Source: an uncultured Pseudomonadales bacterium (GTDB lineage: Bacteria; Pseudomonadota; Gammaproteobacteria; Pseudomonadales; UBA7434). Taken from it: a DNA stretch of 64,000 nucleotides. The notes below the pieces were generated by a model. It saw nothing but the letters and a program-made list of their open reading frames with translations, was not told where the DNA came from and made no database searches. The DNA is taken from NCBI GenBank assembly GCA_905478995.1, contig CAJQKT010000026.1, forward strand, positions 1 through 64,000, written 5' to 3'. Below are positions 22,170-32,579 of this stretch, one piece after another (position 1 is the first letter of the stretch; each line of letters opens with the position of its first letter). The position numbers and the translations under genes were made by a program.

Positions 22170-22904
22170 CTATTTGACTGAGTCGAGCTTGTGCCAGACG
22201 CACTGCCCGTCACTGCTTTTGTGAATATGTGCAATAAGCTCATCGTGCGCGCGCTGCTCATCGGCATCGGCTTGGATAATTGGCAAGCTAACACTGCGTT
22301 TGCTTAAATCTCCGGCTAGCTTTTCAGCGTCTGTTTGCTGCTCGCTGCTCTTAGCCTCGGTTGCTAATTGCAACGTTGTTTGCCCTCCGGTCATCAACAA
22401 ATAGACGTCGGCAAGAATTTCTGAATCTAAGAGTGCCCCGTGTAACTCTCTGCCCGAATTATCCACACCATAGCGCTTGCATAGGGCATCGAGACTATTC
22501 CGCTGCCCGGGATGCTTTTGGCGAGCTACTGCTAAGGTATCCACTACGGTGCAGATATCGGTTATCGACTTAACTTTGTGTCCGAGCAGGCGCAACTCAT
22601 GATCGATAAAGCCAATATCAAAAGGCGCATTGTGAATAATGAGCTCAGCACCATCAACAAACTCAATAAACTCTTCAACTACTGCCGCAAAGAGCGGCTT
22701 ACCCGTTAAAAATTCGTTACTGATGCCATGCACTTCTAGCGCGCCCGCCTCTACTTCGCGTTCTGGATCAATATATTGATGGTAGTGCGCTCGCGTATGG
22801 CGCCGATTAATAAGCTCTACGCAGCCCACTTCGATAATCCGATGCCCCAGTGCAGGCTCAAGCCCCGTGGTTTCAGTATCTAAAACAATTTGTCGGGTGG
22901 ACAT
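22170..22904 (-). CDS. dnaQ: DNA polymerase III epsilon subunit
   Basis: RQIVLDTETTGLEP; HNAPFDIGFIDHEL; HGALLDSEILADVYLLMTGGQ. Confidence 0.96.
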   Translation of the reverse strand: MSTRQIVLDTETTGLEPALGHRIIEVGCVELINRRHTRAHYHQYIDPEREVEAGALEVHGISNEFLTGKPLFAAVVEEFIEFVDGAELIIHNAPFDIGFIDHELRLLGHKVKSITDICTVVDTLAVARQKHPGQRNSLDALCKRYGVDNSGRELHGALLDSEILADVYLLMTGGQTTLQLATEAKSSEQQTDAEKLAGDLSKRSVSLPIIQADADEQRAHDELIAHIHKSSDGQCVWHKLDSVK

Positions 22905-23018
22905 AAAAAACATACCTAAAGGTTTTAATATACACCTCGATGTACGAGGCCGTTTTTACGATGGTATTCAACAGTATTGCGCCAACTGCGCGATAGAATA
23001 CCCCAGTTATTTATGCAA

Positions 23019-23447
23019 CTAAAGCTGATCTACGCCGCGATTAGCCAGCTCATCGGCTCGCTCATTTCCTGGGTCACCATTGTGCCCTTTTACCCACTTC
23101 CAAACTACATTGTGGCGCTGGGCTTCGGTGTCAAGTAAAAGCCATAGATCAGCATTTTTAACCGGTTTTCTGGCCGATGTTCGCCAGCCGTTGCGCTTCC
23201 AGTTTTGCATCCACTCAGTAATTCCTTTGCGCACGTACTGGGAATCAGTATGCACGATGATATCGCGCGCATCCTCAAACAAACGCAGCGCCTCAATTGC
23301 CGCTAAAAGCTCCATCCGATTGTTCGTCGTGGAAGCCTCGCCGCCGCAAAACTCCTGCTCACCACTCGGCGCCTTAACATAAACGCCCCAGCCGCCAGGG
23401 CCAGGATTACCTCGGCAGGCTCCATCAGTATAAATTTCAATAGTCAT
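23019..23447 (-). CDS. rnhA: Ribonuclease HI
   Basis: [49 protein letters not shown]. Confidence 0.97.
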   Translation of the reverse strand: MTIEIYTDGACRGNPGPGGWGVYVKAPSGEQEFCGGEASTTNNRMELLAAIEALRLFEDARDIIVHTDSQYVRKGITEWMQNWKRNGWRTSARKPVKNADLWLLLDTEAQRHNVVWKWVKGHNGDPGNERADELANRGVDQL

Positions 23448-23616
23448 TTGGGTAGTTAGTCGCTCCGAATGAAGGGGTGGGATAGCGCATGATTAGCGCC
23501 CTATAAAATCTGGATTAAATCAGTGCTTGCTCGGCCATATAAACCGACGCATCTTATTGTAAGCCGAAACTGCCTTGAGAAAAATATGTTGATGCTAGCC
23601 ACTATGAATGACACGC

Positions 23617-24453
23617 TTACGATGACCTTTTATGGGGTTCTTTTGCATGTGCACCTGCCGTGCGTGAAGATCGCAGCGACTGACGCCACGATGACATAAT
23701 TGGCGTAGCGGTAAGCGTACGCTTGCGCGCCAAAGTAATATACCCAAGTCCTATTGGCAGATGCATAACCTCCCCCCAGTCTTCAAAAAATTTTAATCTA
23801 TTTAACCAACGTTCACTATTAATAGGCGGCCGAAAGAAAAATTGCTTTTGCTGAAGTACATCGTAGTTCAACAAAGATAACCAGTCCTCCAAACGACCTT
23901 GCCGAATAGGCTTGAGTAAAGAGGCGTTTTTATTCTGACGCTGAGTGGCTGATGCATCAATAACTGCTGAGCGCTGCTTCCACGTATAGTACCGCTGGTA
24001 AGCGGGCCAAGCGCTTATCGGATTGAAACCGGATATTAACAAATAACCCCCAGCGGTGAGCGTGCGCGTAGCCTCACGCAGCAATTGATGTGGCTCGCTC
24101 GCGAACTCCAACACATGATGCAGAAGCACCACATCCACACAATCACTGGCTACTGGCAGGGACTCGTAGTTGGCCCAAACGTTCTCATTACGCGTGTTGG
24201 TCGGCATTTGGCGCCGGCTGACAGGGGCGTAACCCATTTTAATTAATTGACCGAACTTTGATTCTTCACAGAGCAACCCATTCTTTTGGACACTCATCTG
24301 CAAACAATTATAACCAACCAGCTGAGGCAGCAATTGCTGAATTTCAGCGCGCTCAAGCGCTAACATCGCCTGACCAATGTCGGAGTCAAGAAATGCCGAA
24401 AAGGCACTCATTAACTCCGGCATTAGCATCACTTCAGCCGCTTCTTTTTGCAT
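23617..24453 (-). CDS. Class I SAM-dependent methyltransferase (conserved neighbour of rnhA/gloB)
   Basis: VDVVLLHHVLEFASEPHQLLREATRTLTAGGYLLISGFNPISAW; rnhA-methyltransferase-gloB synteny. Confidence 0.87.
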   Translation of the reverse strand: MQKEAAEVMLMPELMSAFSAFLDSDIGQAMLALERAEIQQLLPQLVGYNCLQMSVQKNGLLCEESKFGQLIKMGYAPVSRRQMPTNTRNENVWANYESLPVASDCVDVVLLHHVLEFASEPHQLLREATRTLTAGGYLLISGFNPISAWPAYQRYYTWKQRSAVIDASATQRQNKNASLLKPIRQGRLEDWLSLLNYDVLQQKQFFFRPPINSERWLNRLKFFEDWGEVMHLPIGLGYITLARKRTLTATPIMSSWRQSLRSSRTAGAHAKEPHKRSS

Positions 24454-24699
24454 TACAAGATTCGCTCAATAAACTCGATAATCGTTTAATCAGGCCACAG
24501 GCCGCCTGTGCTTATACTGCACTTACTTTTTAGGAACTACAACGTCTCGCGCCTGCTCAACAGTCACACCCTACCTTAGCAGTGCATTTTAACAGCTACT
24601 TGCTCTAAAATTCAGATAGAATAGATCACGTACATAATGTCCAATAAACAGTAAAACATAGAGTCGCGCACAATATCTCCTAACATCTTAGCCGCAGTA

Positions 24700-25560
24700 G
24701 TGCCCATCATGAAAAACGACGCAAACCCTAGCAACCCAGCGCCTTCATCAAAGCCGACGTTAAGAATCACCGGTATTCCCGCATTCCAAGATAATTACCT
24801 CTGGCTGATTGACGATGGCGAACATGCCGTTGCCGTTGACCCAGGCGATGCACAGCCGGTACTTGATGAGCTCAACAAACGCAACCTGACACTAACCAGC
24901 ATCTTAGTGACGCACCACCACGCCGATCATATTGGTGGTATCGATGCGCTGCTCAAGCACTATTCTGTGCCGGTAATAGGGCCCGCCGACTCACGCATCC
25001 CACAGTTGACCCAGCGAGTGGCCGATGGTGAAACCTATACTCTGCTAGGGCAAACCGCGCAGGTCATAGAAGTGCCTGGACACACACTGCACCATATTGC
25101 GTATTTTATTAATCAACCGAACGCATTCGGCGCGCCGCTATTATTTTGCGGTGACACGCTGTTTGCTGCTGGCTGCGGCAGGGTCTTTGAAGGCACTTTT
25201 ACGCAAATGCGCCAATCGCTTGCTAAGCTGCGCGAACTACCAGAATCCACCCGCATTTATTGCGCACATGAATATACTCAGGCTAATCTGGCTTTTGCGC
25301 TGGCGGTAGAACCACAAAACAAGTTATTGCACCAGCGAATCGAAAGCGTCAACGAGCTCAGAGCAGCGGGACTTCCTAGCATCCCTTCAATACTTGCCGA
25401 CGAGTTGGGCACCAACCCTTTTCTGCGCTACGATAACGATGCGGTTATCGCTGCAGCCGTCCGTCGAACAAATACACGTTTGGACGCTCACAACAGTGAA
25501 GTAAAGTATGATCACGATGTAATATTTGCCGTTATTAGACAGTGGAAAGACATCTTTTAA
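24700..25560 (+). CDS. gloB: Hydroxyacylglutathione hydrolase (glyoxalase II)
   Basis: FQDNYLWLIDD; THHHADHIGG; VPGHTLHHIAYF; FCGDTLFAAGCGRVFEGT; CAHEYTQANL. Confidence 0.96.
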   Translation: MPIMKNDANPSNPAPSSKPTLRITGIPAFQDNYLWLIDDGEHAVAVDPGDAQPVLDELNKRNLTLTSILVTHHHADHIGGIDALLKHYSVPVIGPADSRIPQLTQRVADGETYTLLGQTAQVIEVPGHTLHHIAYFINQPNAFGAPLLFCGDTLFAAGCGRVFEGTFTQMRQSLAKLRELPESTRIYCAHEYTQANLAFALAVEPQNKLLHQRIESVNELRAAGLPSIPSILADELGTNPFLRYDNDAVIAAAVRRTNTRLDAHNSEVKYDHDVIFAVIRQWKDIF

Positions 25561-27281
25561 TGAGGCTTCACAAACAGGCGCCTTGGCCACGCAGGCTCTT
25601 TACTGAAATCCATTGGATACGCAATTTAGACGCTCAAGCTGTAATAAAAAGAACTCGTTCAATCACGCGCGTTTGCTTAGTGTTAAGTCTAATTATTATA
25701 GCCAGCTGTGATCTGGGCCCGAGCAACAGAGCCACTGGTGCTGCTCAACAGATACTGCACTTAGGCAACGGTACCGAACCAAAAGACCTGGACCCTCATA
25801 TTGTTACCGGCGTCACCGAGCACAACATTATTAGCGCCCTGCTTGAAGGCCTAGTGACGGAACATCCCAAAACCTTGCAACCCCAGCCTGGTGTGGCGGC
25901 AAGTTGGAGCCTCAGCGAGGATGGCACGCGCTATACCTTTAAACTCCGCGATAACGCTTACTGGTCGAACGGCGACCGTGTAACAGCAGACGATTTCCTA
26001 TGGTCATGGCAACGCCTGCTAATGCCCACACTGGCAGGCGAGTATGCTTATCAACTCTACCCTATCGTCAATGCAGCTGCCTTTAACAAAGGCGAGCTAA
26101 ACGATTTCTCTCAGGTTGGCATCAGCGCACCCGATCCTCAAACCTTAATTATTGATTTGGCCTATCCTACGCCCTACTTTTTATCGCTACTTTCGCACTT
26201 CAGCACCTTCCCTGTGCACAAAGACACCGTGCTTGCTCACGGCAAAAAGGATGAGCGCGGGACACTGTGGACGCGCGCTGAAAACTTCGTAGGTAACGGG
26301 CCATTTGTTTTAGAAGAATGGCGGCTCAACTATCTAATTAAAGTGACAAAAAATCCATTTTATTGGGATCAGGAAAGCGTTGCTCTTAACGAAATACGGT
26401 TTTATCCCATTGACAATGCACAAACCGAAGAACGCATGTTTCGCACCGGTGCACTCCATATTGCCAGCAGCATACCTGCCGATAAAATTGCCAGCTACCA
26501 ACAAAACCATCCCGAGAAAATATCAATTAACCCCTACTTAGGTACGTACTACTATCGTTTCAATGTTACACGCGGCCCTCTGGTCGACCCACGTGTTCGG
26601 CGCGCACTGAGTCTCGCTATTGATCGCCAAATACTGGTTGATGCCATTACTAAAGGCGGACAAATACCCGCCTTCAGCTTTACCCCGCCCAATACCCAAG
26701 GCTATCAACCGCCATCTGGAATCTTGAGCTACGATGTTGGTCTTGCACGCCAACTGCTAGCCGACGCAGGCTTTCCCAATGGCAAAGGTTTCCCAACACT
26801 TGAGCTTCTTTACAATACTAGTGATGGCCATCGACGCATTGCGGTCGCTGTGCAACAGATGTGGAAGGAAGCATTAAATATTACGATTGCGCTCTCAAAT
26901 CAGGACTGGAAAGTATTTTTAGACCGTGCTCAATCGCTCGACTATGACATTGCCAGAGCCGGATGGATTGGTGACTACGCTGATCCGAATACTTTTTTAG
27001 ATATGTTTGTCACCGATGGTGGCAACAATCAAACCGGCTGGAGTCACCCTCAATACGATCAACTCATTGCCAAAGCAGCCGCACAAGCCGACCAAAGTTC
27101 GCGCTATAAAAGCTTTTATAAGGCTGAAGAATTATTACTTAACGACAGTCCCATCATGCCAATATACACCTATACACGCGTACAACTCATGCACCCAGAA
27201 GTTAAAGGCTGGCTGGCCAATATTCTCGACCACCACCCCTATAAATATGTCTACATTGAACCCATAGCAGTTAATGAGTAA
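25560..27281 (+). CDS. oppA: Peptide ABC transporter substrate-binding protein (OppA/SBP_bac_5 family)
   Basis: LHLGNGTEPKDLDPHIVTGVTEHNIISALLEGL; YTFKLRDNAYWSNGD; starts in TAATG overlap with gloB stop. Confidence 0.9.
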   Translation: MRLHKQAPWPRRLFTEIHWIRNLDAQAVIKRTRSITRVCLVLSLIIIASCDLGPSNRATGAAQQILHLGNGTEPKDLDPHIVTGVTEHNIISALLEGLVTEHPKTLQPQPGVAASWSLSEDGTRYTFKLRDNAYWSNGDRVTADDFLWSWQRLLMPTLAGEYAYQLYPIVNAAAFNKGELNDFSQVGISAPDPQTLIIDLAYPTPYFLSLLSHFSTFPVHKDTVLAHGKKDERGTLWTRAENFVGNGPFVLEEWRLNYLIKVTKNPFYWDQESVALNEIRFYPIDNAQTEERMFRTGALHIASSIPADKIASYQQNHPEKISINPYLGTYYYRFNVTRGPLVDPRVRRALSLAIDRQILVDAITKGGQIPAFSFTPPNTQGYQPPSGILSYDVGLARQLLADAGFPNGKGFPTLELLYNTSDGHRRIAVAVQQMWKEALNITIALSNQDWKVFLDRAQSLDYDIARAGWIGDYADPNTFLDMFVTDGGNNQTGWSHPQYDQLIAKAAAQADQSSRYKSFYKAEELLLNDSPIMPIYTYTRVQLMHPEVKGWLANILDHHPYKYVYIEPIAVNE

Positions 27282-27323
27282 ACAACGAGTTACTACAAGG
27301 CACCCATTGATGAGAAGGCTTTT

Positions 27324-28247
27324 ATGTTAAAGTTTTTTGCTGCCCGCTTATTACAGGCAATACCGGTATTGTTTGTTGTGATCACGGCTACTTTTTTTTT
27401 GGTTCACAGTGCACCAGGCGGGCCTTTCGACGCTGAAAAAACACTGCCCGCCGAAGTGCTCGACAACCTTAACGCCCGCTACAATCTCGATGATCCCTTA
27501 TATAAACAATACCTCAGTTACATGGGTAATCTTGTACAGGGCGACTTCGGGCCATCATTTCGCTACAGCAACCGCAGCGTCACCGAAATGATTTTAACCG
27601 GCCTACCCATAACATTTGAGCTGGCTTTATACGCCATGCTTATTGCGCTGATTATTGGCATCAGCGCGGGCATTGTGGCATCGATCAGACCTAATTCAGC
27701 GCAAGACTATATTCCCATGTCGTTGGCCATGGCAGGTATATGCTTGCCCTCATTTTTAATGGGGCCACTGCTCGTGCTTATCTTTGGCATCAGTTTAGAT
27801 TGGTTGCCCGTGAGCGGCTGGGGCTATGCTCCGGGCGATAAAATCCTACCCGCTATTACACTAGGCACTGGATATGCGGCTTATATTGCCCGACTTACGC
27901 GCGGCGGTATGATTGAAGTAATGGGTCAAGACTATATCCGCACCGCGAAAGCTAAAGGGCTATCAACCCCCATGATCATTTATCGCCATGCGCTGCGAGG
28001 AGGCCTGGCGCCAGTCGTAGCATTTTTAGGACCCGCTTTTGCCGGCTTGCTGGCTGGCTCATTTGTGGTTGAAACGATTTTTCAAATTCCTGGGCTAGGC
28101 CGTTTTTACGTGCAAGCCGCATTTAACCGTGACTACACCATGATTCTTGGTACAACCATCCTGCTATCTACCCTCATCGTTCTGTTTAACATTGTGTCCG
28201 ACATCCTCACGGTATGGCTAAACCCCCGCCTCACGCTAAAAGACTAA
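27324..28247 (+). CDS. oppB: Oligopeptide ABC transporter permease OppB
   Basis: MLKFFAARLLQAIPVLFVVITATFFLVHSAPGGPFD; EAA loop YIRTAKAKGLS. Confidence 0.93.
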   Translation: MLKFFAARLLQAIPVLFVVITATFFLVHSAPGGPFDAEKTLPAEVLDNLNARYNLDDPLYKQYLSYMGNLVQGDFGPSFRYSNRSVTEMILTGLPITFELALYAMLIALIIGISAGIVASIRPNSAQDYIPMSLAMAGICLPSFLMGPLLVLIFGISLDWLPVSGWGYAPGDKILPAITLGTGYAAYIARLTRGGMIEVMGQDYIRTAKAKGLSTPMIIYRHALRGGLAPVVAFLGPAFAGLLAGSFVVETIFQIPGLGRFYVQAAFNRDYTMILGTTILLSTLIVLFNIVSDILTVWLNPRLTLKD

Positions 28248-28252
28248 CAATA

Positions 28253-29146
28253 ATGACTGCGACCCAACTGAAAAGTGCTCATAGCAATACCGACTACGAT
28301 AGCTACTCATTGTGGCGTGAGGCCAGTTATCGTCTGAAAAAAAACAAGATGGCGATGCTGGGTTTTTGGACGTTACTGGCTCTATTTGTAATCGCCGCGT
28401 GTACGCCCTGGCTTGCACCCTACGCGTACGAAAGCCAAAACCTCGCACTGGGCGCTTCACCACCATCTGCACAGCATTTATTGGGCACCGATATCCATGG
28501 CCGCGACCTACTCACTCGCTTGATGTACGGTAGTCGCGTTTCTTTATTGGTAGGCTTTGCAGCAACAGCCGTTTCGTTAGTGATTGGCGTACTGTGGGGA
28601 ACTATTGCAGGCTACATAGGTGGACGCATTGACACAGTCATGATGCGTATTGTTGATATTCTTTATGCCCTGCCTTTTATGATTTTTATTATTTTATTAA
28701 TGGTGGTTTTTGGCCGAAGCTTCCTGTTGCTCTTTTTAGCCATTGGCTTGGTTGAATGGCTGACTATGGCTAGAATTGTGAGGGCGCAAGTACTAAGCGT
28801 GCGCAAACAGGAATATATTGACGCGGCCATTGTTACCGGCCTATCTCACTGGCAAATTATTTATCGGCATGTCATGCCCAACATTCTCGGCCCTGTTATC
28901 GTCTACGTTACGCTAACAATACCTAGTGTAATCTTACTCGAATCCTTTTTAAGCTTTTTAGGCCTGGGCATACAACCCCCGCAGAGTTCGTGGGGAGTTT
29001 TAATATCACGGGGCGTTGAAAGCATGGAAGAGTATCCGTGGCTACTGATATTTCCTGGCTTAACATTATCCATAACGTTATTTTCGCTCAACTTTTTAGG
29101 TGACGGACTGCGAGACGCGCTCGATCCACGCACTGCAAAAAGCTAA
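28253..29146 (+). CDS. oppC: Oligopeptide ABC transporter permease OppC
   Basis: LLGTDIHGRDLLTRLMYGSRVSLLVGF; FLSFLGLGIQPPQSSWG. Confidence 0.93.
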   Translation: MTATQLKSAHSNTDYDSYSLWREASYRLKKNKMAMLGFWTLLALFVIAACTPWLAPYAYESQNLALGASPPSAQHLLGTDIHGRDLLTRLMYGSRVSLLVGFAATAVSLVIGVLWGTIAGYIGGRIDTVMMRIVDILYALPFMIFIILLMVVFGRSFLLLFLAIGLVEWLTMARIVRAQVLSVRKQEYIDAAIVTGLSHWQIIYRHVMPNILGPVIVYVTLTIPSVILLESFLSFLGLGIQPPQSSWGVLISRGVESMEEYPWLLIFPGLTLSITLFSLNFLGDGLRDALDPRTAKS

Positions 29147-29198
29147 TGCCAAATCACCTCATTCAAAGCCAATTAAAATCAAAAAGGCTAAAGTACTT

Positions 29199-30779
29199 AT
29201 GAGTCTGCTAGAAGTGTCCGCATTAAATGTAGATTTCAACACCCGCGGGGGTGTTATTAATGCTGTGAATAGCCTTTCATTTACTGTCGAGCGCGGCGAA
29301 ACTCTGGGGATCGTTGGCGAGTCAGGCTCTGGCAAAACAGTTTGCTGCAATGCCTTAATGCGCCTACTGCCAATACCCCCCGCGACTATTAAAGGGCGCG
29401 CCCTGTTTGAAGGGGTCGACCTACTCACAAGTTCAGAAAGCAGATTACGTTCAATTCGTGGTCGTCACATCGGGATGATTTTTCAAGATCCCATGACGGC
29501 CTTGAACCCGTTTATGCGTATTGGTCAACAAATAATGGAGCCTTTACAGCTGCATTACAAAACGCCAAAAGATCTCGCTCGAAAAAGAGCACTCGCGCTA
29601 CTGCAAGAGGTGGGCATTGATAAGCCTGAGCAACGTATGGACTGCTATGCACATGAACTTTCTGGGGGTATGCGTCAGCGCGTCATGATCGCTATGGCAC
29701 TGATCACAGAGCCCGACTTACTTATTGCAGACGAACCAACTACCGCACTTGATGTGACGACTCAGGCACAAATCCTTGCGTTACTGAACGAACTGCAACA
29801 GCGGCGCAATATTGCCATGATATTCATCTCCCATGATTTACACGTCATTAAACAAATCGCTACACGCGTATTGGTTTTACAAAAGGGCTGCATGGTCGAG
29901 CAAGGTCATTGCGCAAAGGTGTTCGGCGCACCTCAACATGAATATACCCAAAGTTTGCTGAACGCAATTCCAAAGGGCGAAAAGCCTACACGCTATCGAC
30001 ACGAACAAGCGCTCGCGCCCAACTTTTTAACCATTACAAACGCATCAATTTCATTTGCAGGCAAACCAACACCCCATCTAGCTGTTAACGACGTCAGCTT
30101 GTCCCTTGCTCGTGGAGAAATATTAGGCCTAGTGGGTGAATCGGGCTGCGGTAAAACCTCACTTGCGCAAAGTGTGGTGCGACTCGTTGACTTAGAAGAA
30201 GGTGAAGTAAAACTACAAAATAAATTAGTGACTTCGCTCAACAAAAAAGCACTACGGTTAGCCCGCAAGGATATGCAAATGATATTTCAAGATCCTTTCG
30301 CTTCTCTCAACCCTCGCATGTCTATTTTTGAAATTATTGCAGAGCCGCTAAAGCTACATGATTTGGCAAAAACCAAACATTCATTAAGTGAAAAGGTTTT
30401 GGCACTCATGTGCGAAGTGGGTCTGGAAGCTAACTGGGCGCACAAATACCCTCACCAGTTTTCGGGAGGTCAGCGCCAACGAGTTGCCATAGCCCGAGCT
30501 ATTGCCGTTGAGCCTCAATTGATTATCGCAGACGAGCCGGTATCTGCGCTTGATGTGACGATTCAGGCGCAGATACTCAAATTATTATTAGACCTCTGCT
30601 GGCAGTACAACATCAGCATGATTTTTATTTCTCATGACCTTGCTGTTGTCCGTTACGTCGCCGATCGTATTGCAGTGATGCAAAAAGGTCAGATTGTAGA
30701 GTTAGGCAACACTGAGGCTCTGCTAAAAAACCCCCAACACCACTACACACAAACATTACTCGCAGCGCGCCTGTCCTGA
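29199..30779 (+). CDS. Fused OppD-OppF peptide ABC transporter ATP-binding protein
   Basis: Two complete ATPase cassettes: GESGSGKT + ELSGGMRQRV and GESGCGKT + QFSGGQRQRV in a single ORF; N-terminus set at MSLLEVSALNVDF. Confidence 0.92.
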   Translation: MSLLEVSALNVDFNTRGGVINAVNSLSFTVERGETLGIVGESGSGKTVCCNALMRLLPIPPATIKGRALFEGVDLLTSSESRLRSIRGRHIGMIFQDPMTALNPFMRIGQQIMEPLQLHYKTPKDLARKRALALLQEVGIDKPEQRMDCYAHELSGGMRQRVMIAMALITEPDLLIADEPTTALDVTTQAQILALLNELQQRRNIAMIFISHDLHVIKQIATRVLVLQKGCMVEQGHCAKVFGAPQHEYTQSLLNAIPKGEKPTRYRHEQALAPNFLTITNASISFAGKPTPHLAVNDVSLSLARGEILGLVGESGCGKTSLAQSVVRLVDLEEGEVKLQNKLVTSLNKKALRLARKDMQMIFQDPFASLNPRMSIFEIIAEPLKLHDLAKTKHSLSEKVLALMCEVGLEANWAHKYPHQFSGGQRQRVAIARAIAVEPQLIIADEPVSALDVTIQAQILKLLLDLCWQYNISMIFISHDLAVVRYVADRIAVMQKGQIVELGNTEALLKNPQHHYTQTLLAARLS

Positions 30780-30949
30780 GCCACCAAACCGGTCTTTATT
30801 TCTAGTTCTTACTCGCTTCAAACCCAGTAGCCGCTATTGCATCAAGTTAAATAGCAGACGCTTTTGCGCAGCCCGATGCCGCGTGATAAAGCCAGTACAA
30901 ATCGAGCTAATTGATTTATACTCCTGCGCTAGTCCCGCTAACCAACACT

Positions 30950-31489
30950 ATGTTTACGCACTCTATGGCTACCGAAACAATTATTTTTACTGTGTTCGCC
31001 CCAGATCGCCCGGGCATCGTTAAAAACTTGTCTGATATTGTGCTGGCACATGGTGGCAACTGGCTTGAAAGTAGTTTGACGCGGATGTGTGGGCAGTTTG
31101 CGGGCATCGTGCACATTAGTGTGCCTGCTACACAAAAATCCAGCATAGAAGCCGCACTCGCCGCAATTGGCAGCCTAAACATCCACGTAACTATTCACGG
31201 CGATGCGGTGAGTGGCAACAACGTTGTTGGCGAACATCAAGCTGTGAGGCTCACAGTCGAAGCCAACGATCGTGAGGGCATCGTTGATGAAATAGCCAGT
31301 GCTTTAGCCAAACATCACATTAATGTTGAAAAGCTTACATCAAGCTGTACGAGTGCCTCGATGGCCGGCTACGAAATCTTTCAAGCCAATATTAAAGTTA
31401 CGTTGCCTGAACAGCTAACACTTCAAGAGCTTGAAGCGATTTTAGAAGATATCTCTGACGATGTAATGGTGAGCGTAAAAAGCGATTAA
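30950..31489 (+). CDS. gcvR: Glycine cleavage system transcriptional repressor-like, two ACT domains
   Basis: TIIFTVFAPDRPGIVKNLSDIVLAHGGNWLESSLTRMCGQFAGI; second ACT RLTVEANDREGIVDEIASAL; start choice uncertain. Confidence 0.82.
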   Translation: MFTHSMATETIIFTVFAPDRPGIVKNLSDIVLAHGGNWLESSLTRMCGQFAGIVHISVPATQKSSIEAALAAIGSLNIHVTIHGDAVSGNNVVGEHQAVRLTVEANDREGIVDEIASALAKHHINVEKLTSSCTSASMAGYEIFQANIKVTLPEQLTLQELEAILEDISDDVMVSVKSD

Positions 31490-31505
31490 TCACAGCCTAT
31501 TATTT

Positions 31506-31549
31506 TCACACTCATTGTCTTCACAATCATTGTCCTCACACCATTGTCT
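31506..31549. repeat. 15-bp degenerate tandem repeat, ~3 copies
   Basis: TCACACTCATTGTCT / TCACAATCATTGTCC / TCACACCATTGTCT. Confidence 0.75.
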
Positions 31550-31579
31550 TTCCGCTTACCGTCTAACTTAAAAAATACG

Positions 31580-32011
31580 CTAGCGTATTCGAAACCAGCG
31601 ATTAAACGCGCTGCGGGCCAGGGAAATATTTTCCAAACGCTCTTCATCCATACCAAAAAAGAAAAACTCACCTGGGTGCCGCAATCGCTTAAAGGGATTG
31701 TTAATGCGATTAATATATTCAACCACCAACCTCGGCGTGCCTGCTTTATTGTCTCGATTGAAATTATTTTTCCAATCTTTCAAAAGCTGAATTTTAACGT
31801 GCTGCTTTGCACTTGTTTCATCAGGCGCTTTGATGCAGCGTGGTGCCACAAACCCAGCGATGGGAATATCGGTGCCACGCTCAAGACGAATGTTATCGGC
31901 AATCACCACAAGATAGTATCGATTCATGTAACTCGCATTCCGTTCATAATTGATTGGCACAAAAAATTGAACCGCGCCACTACTGCTCAGTACGTCACTC
32001 AAGCCCCGCAA
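31580..32011 (-). CDS. Hypothetical protein
   Basis: 143 aa (possibly starting at M29, MNRYYLVVIADNIRLERG); same strand as the next gene. Confidence 0.5.
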   Translation of the reverse strand: MRGLSDVLSSSGAVQFFVPINYERNASYMNRYYLVVIADNIRLERGTDIPIAGFVAPRCIKAPDETSAKQHVKIQLLKDWKNNFNRDNKAGTPRLVVEYINRINNPFKRLRHPGEFFFFGMDEERLENISLARSAFNRWFRIR

Positions 32012-32031
32012 CGCCAGGTAAAAAATTCTTT

Positions 32032-32400
32032 CTAACTGATTAAAAAAGGCTTAATGCTTAAAACCAATATGCCGCTCACACCCAGAAAAAAAACACAAAA
32101 ACGTAATGGCTGACGCTTAAAATCATCAACGATGCCAGAGAGAAAAGAGCGCTTAGCTGCGGGATTAGTCTCTCGTATTTGCTGAACTCTCTCTTTTTGG
32201 TATTGATCAATCAAGGTACGAGCTTTGCTATACTCACTGGCATCGTGCAACCAAATAGCAGGGTTGGCGGTCTGCCAAATATTCTCTTGCGTCTCATAAA
32301 ACGCAATATCATGCTCTGAGAGTAACTCGCGCACGTCATGGGCCTCATCTTCTCCGACATGTTTAAGCGAAAACACCTTTCTATTCATCGACTGCATCAA
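32032..32400 (-). CDS. DUF6164-like family protein
   Basis: MNRKVFSLKHVGEDEAHDVRELLSEHDIAFYETQENIW...IWLHDASEYSKARTLIDQYQKER; C-terminal TM. Confidence 0.65.
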   Translation of the reverse strand: MMQSMNRKVFSLKHVGEDEAHDVRELLSEHDIAFYETQENIWQTANPAIWLHDASEYSKARTLIDQYQKERVQQIRETNPAAKRSFLSGIVDDFKRQPLRFCVFFLGVSGILVLSIKPFLIS

Positions 32401-32579
32401 TATTTAATCCTTATACCTAATCACTGAGTTTCCGCCGTACCGCTCTTTAACCCAGCCTGCTTTTGATTTGCTCGACGGAATAAGTATGACAGTAGGAAAA
32501 TACAGAATCCAGCCTGACTCGATTGCCTAGCGGCCGCCGCACTAAAACCTAAGACACGCCATCAAGCCGCTAATGTTAT

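Noticed and set aside
31544-32035. 163-aa plus-strand ORF
   Set aside because: Overlaps the minus-strand ORF 31580-32011, which is co-oriented with its neighbour and looks more protein-like. Both are uncertain.
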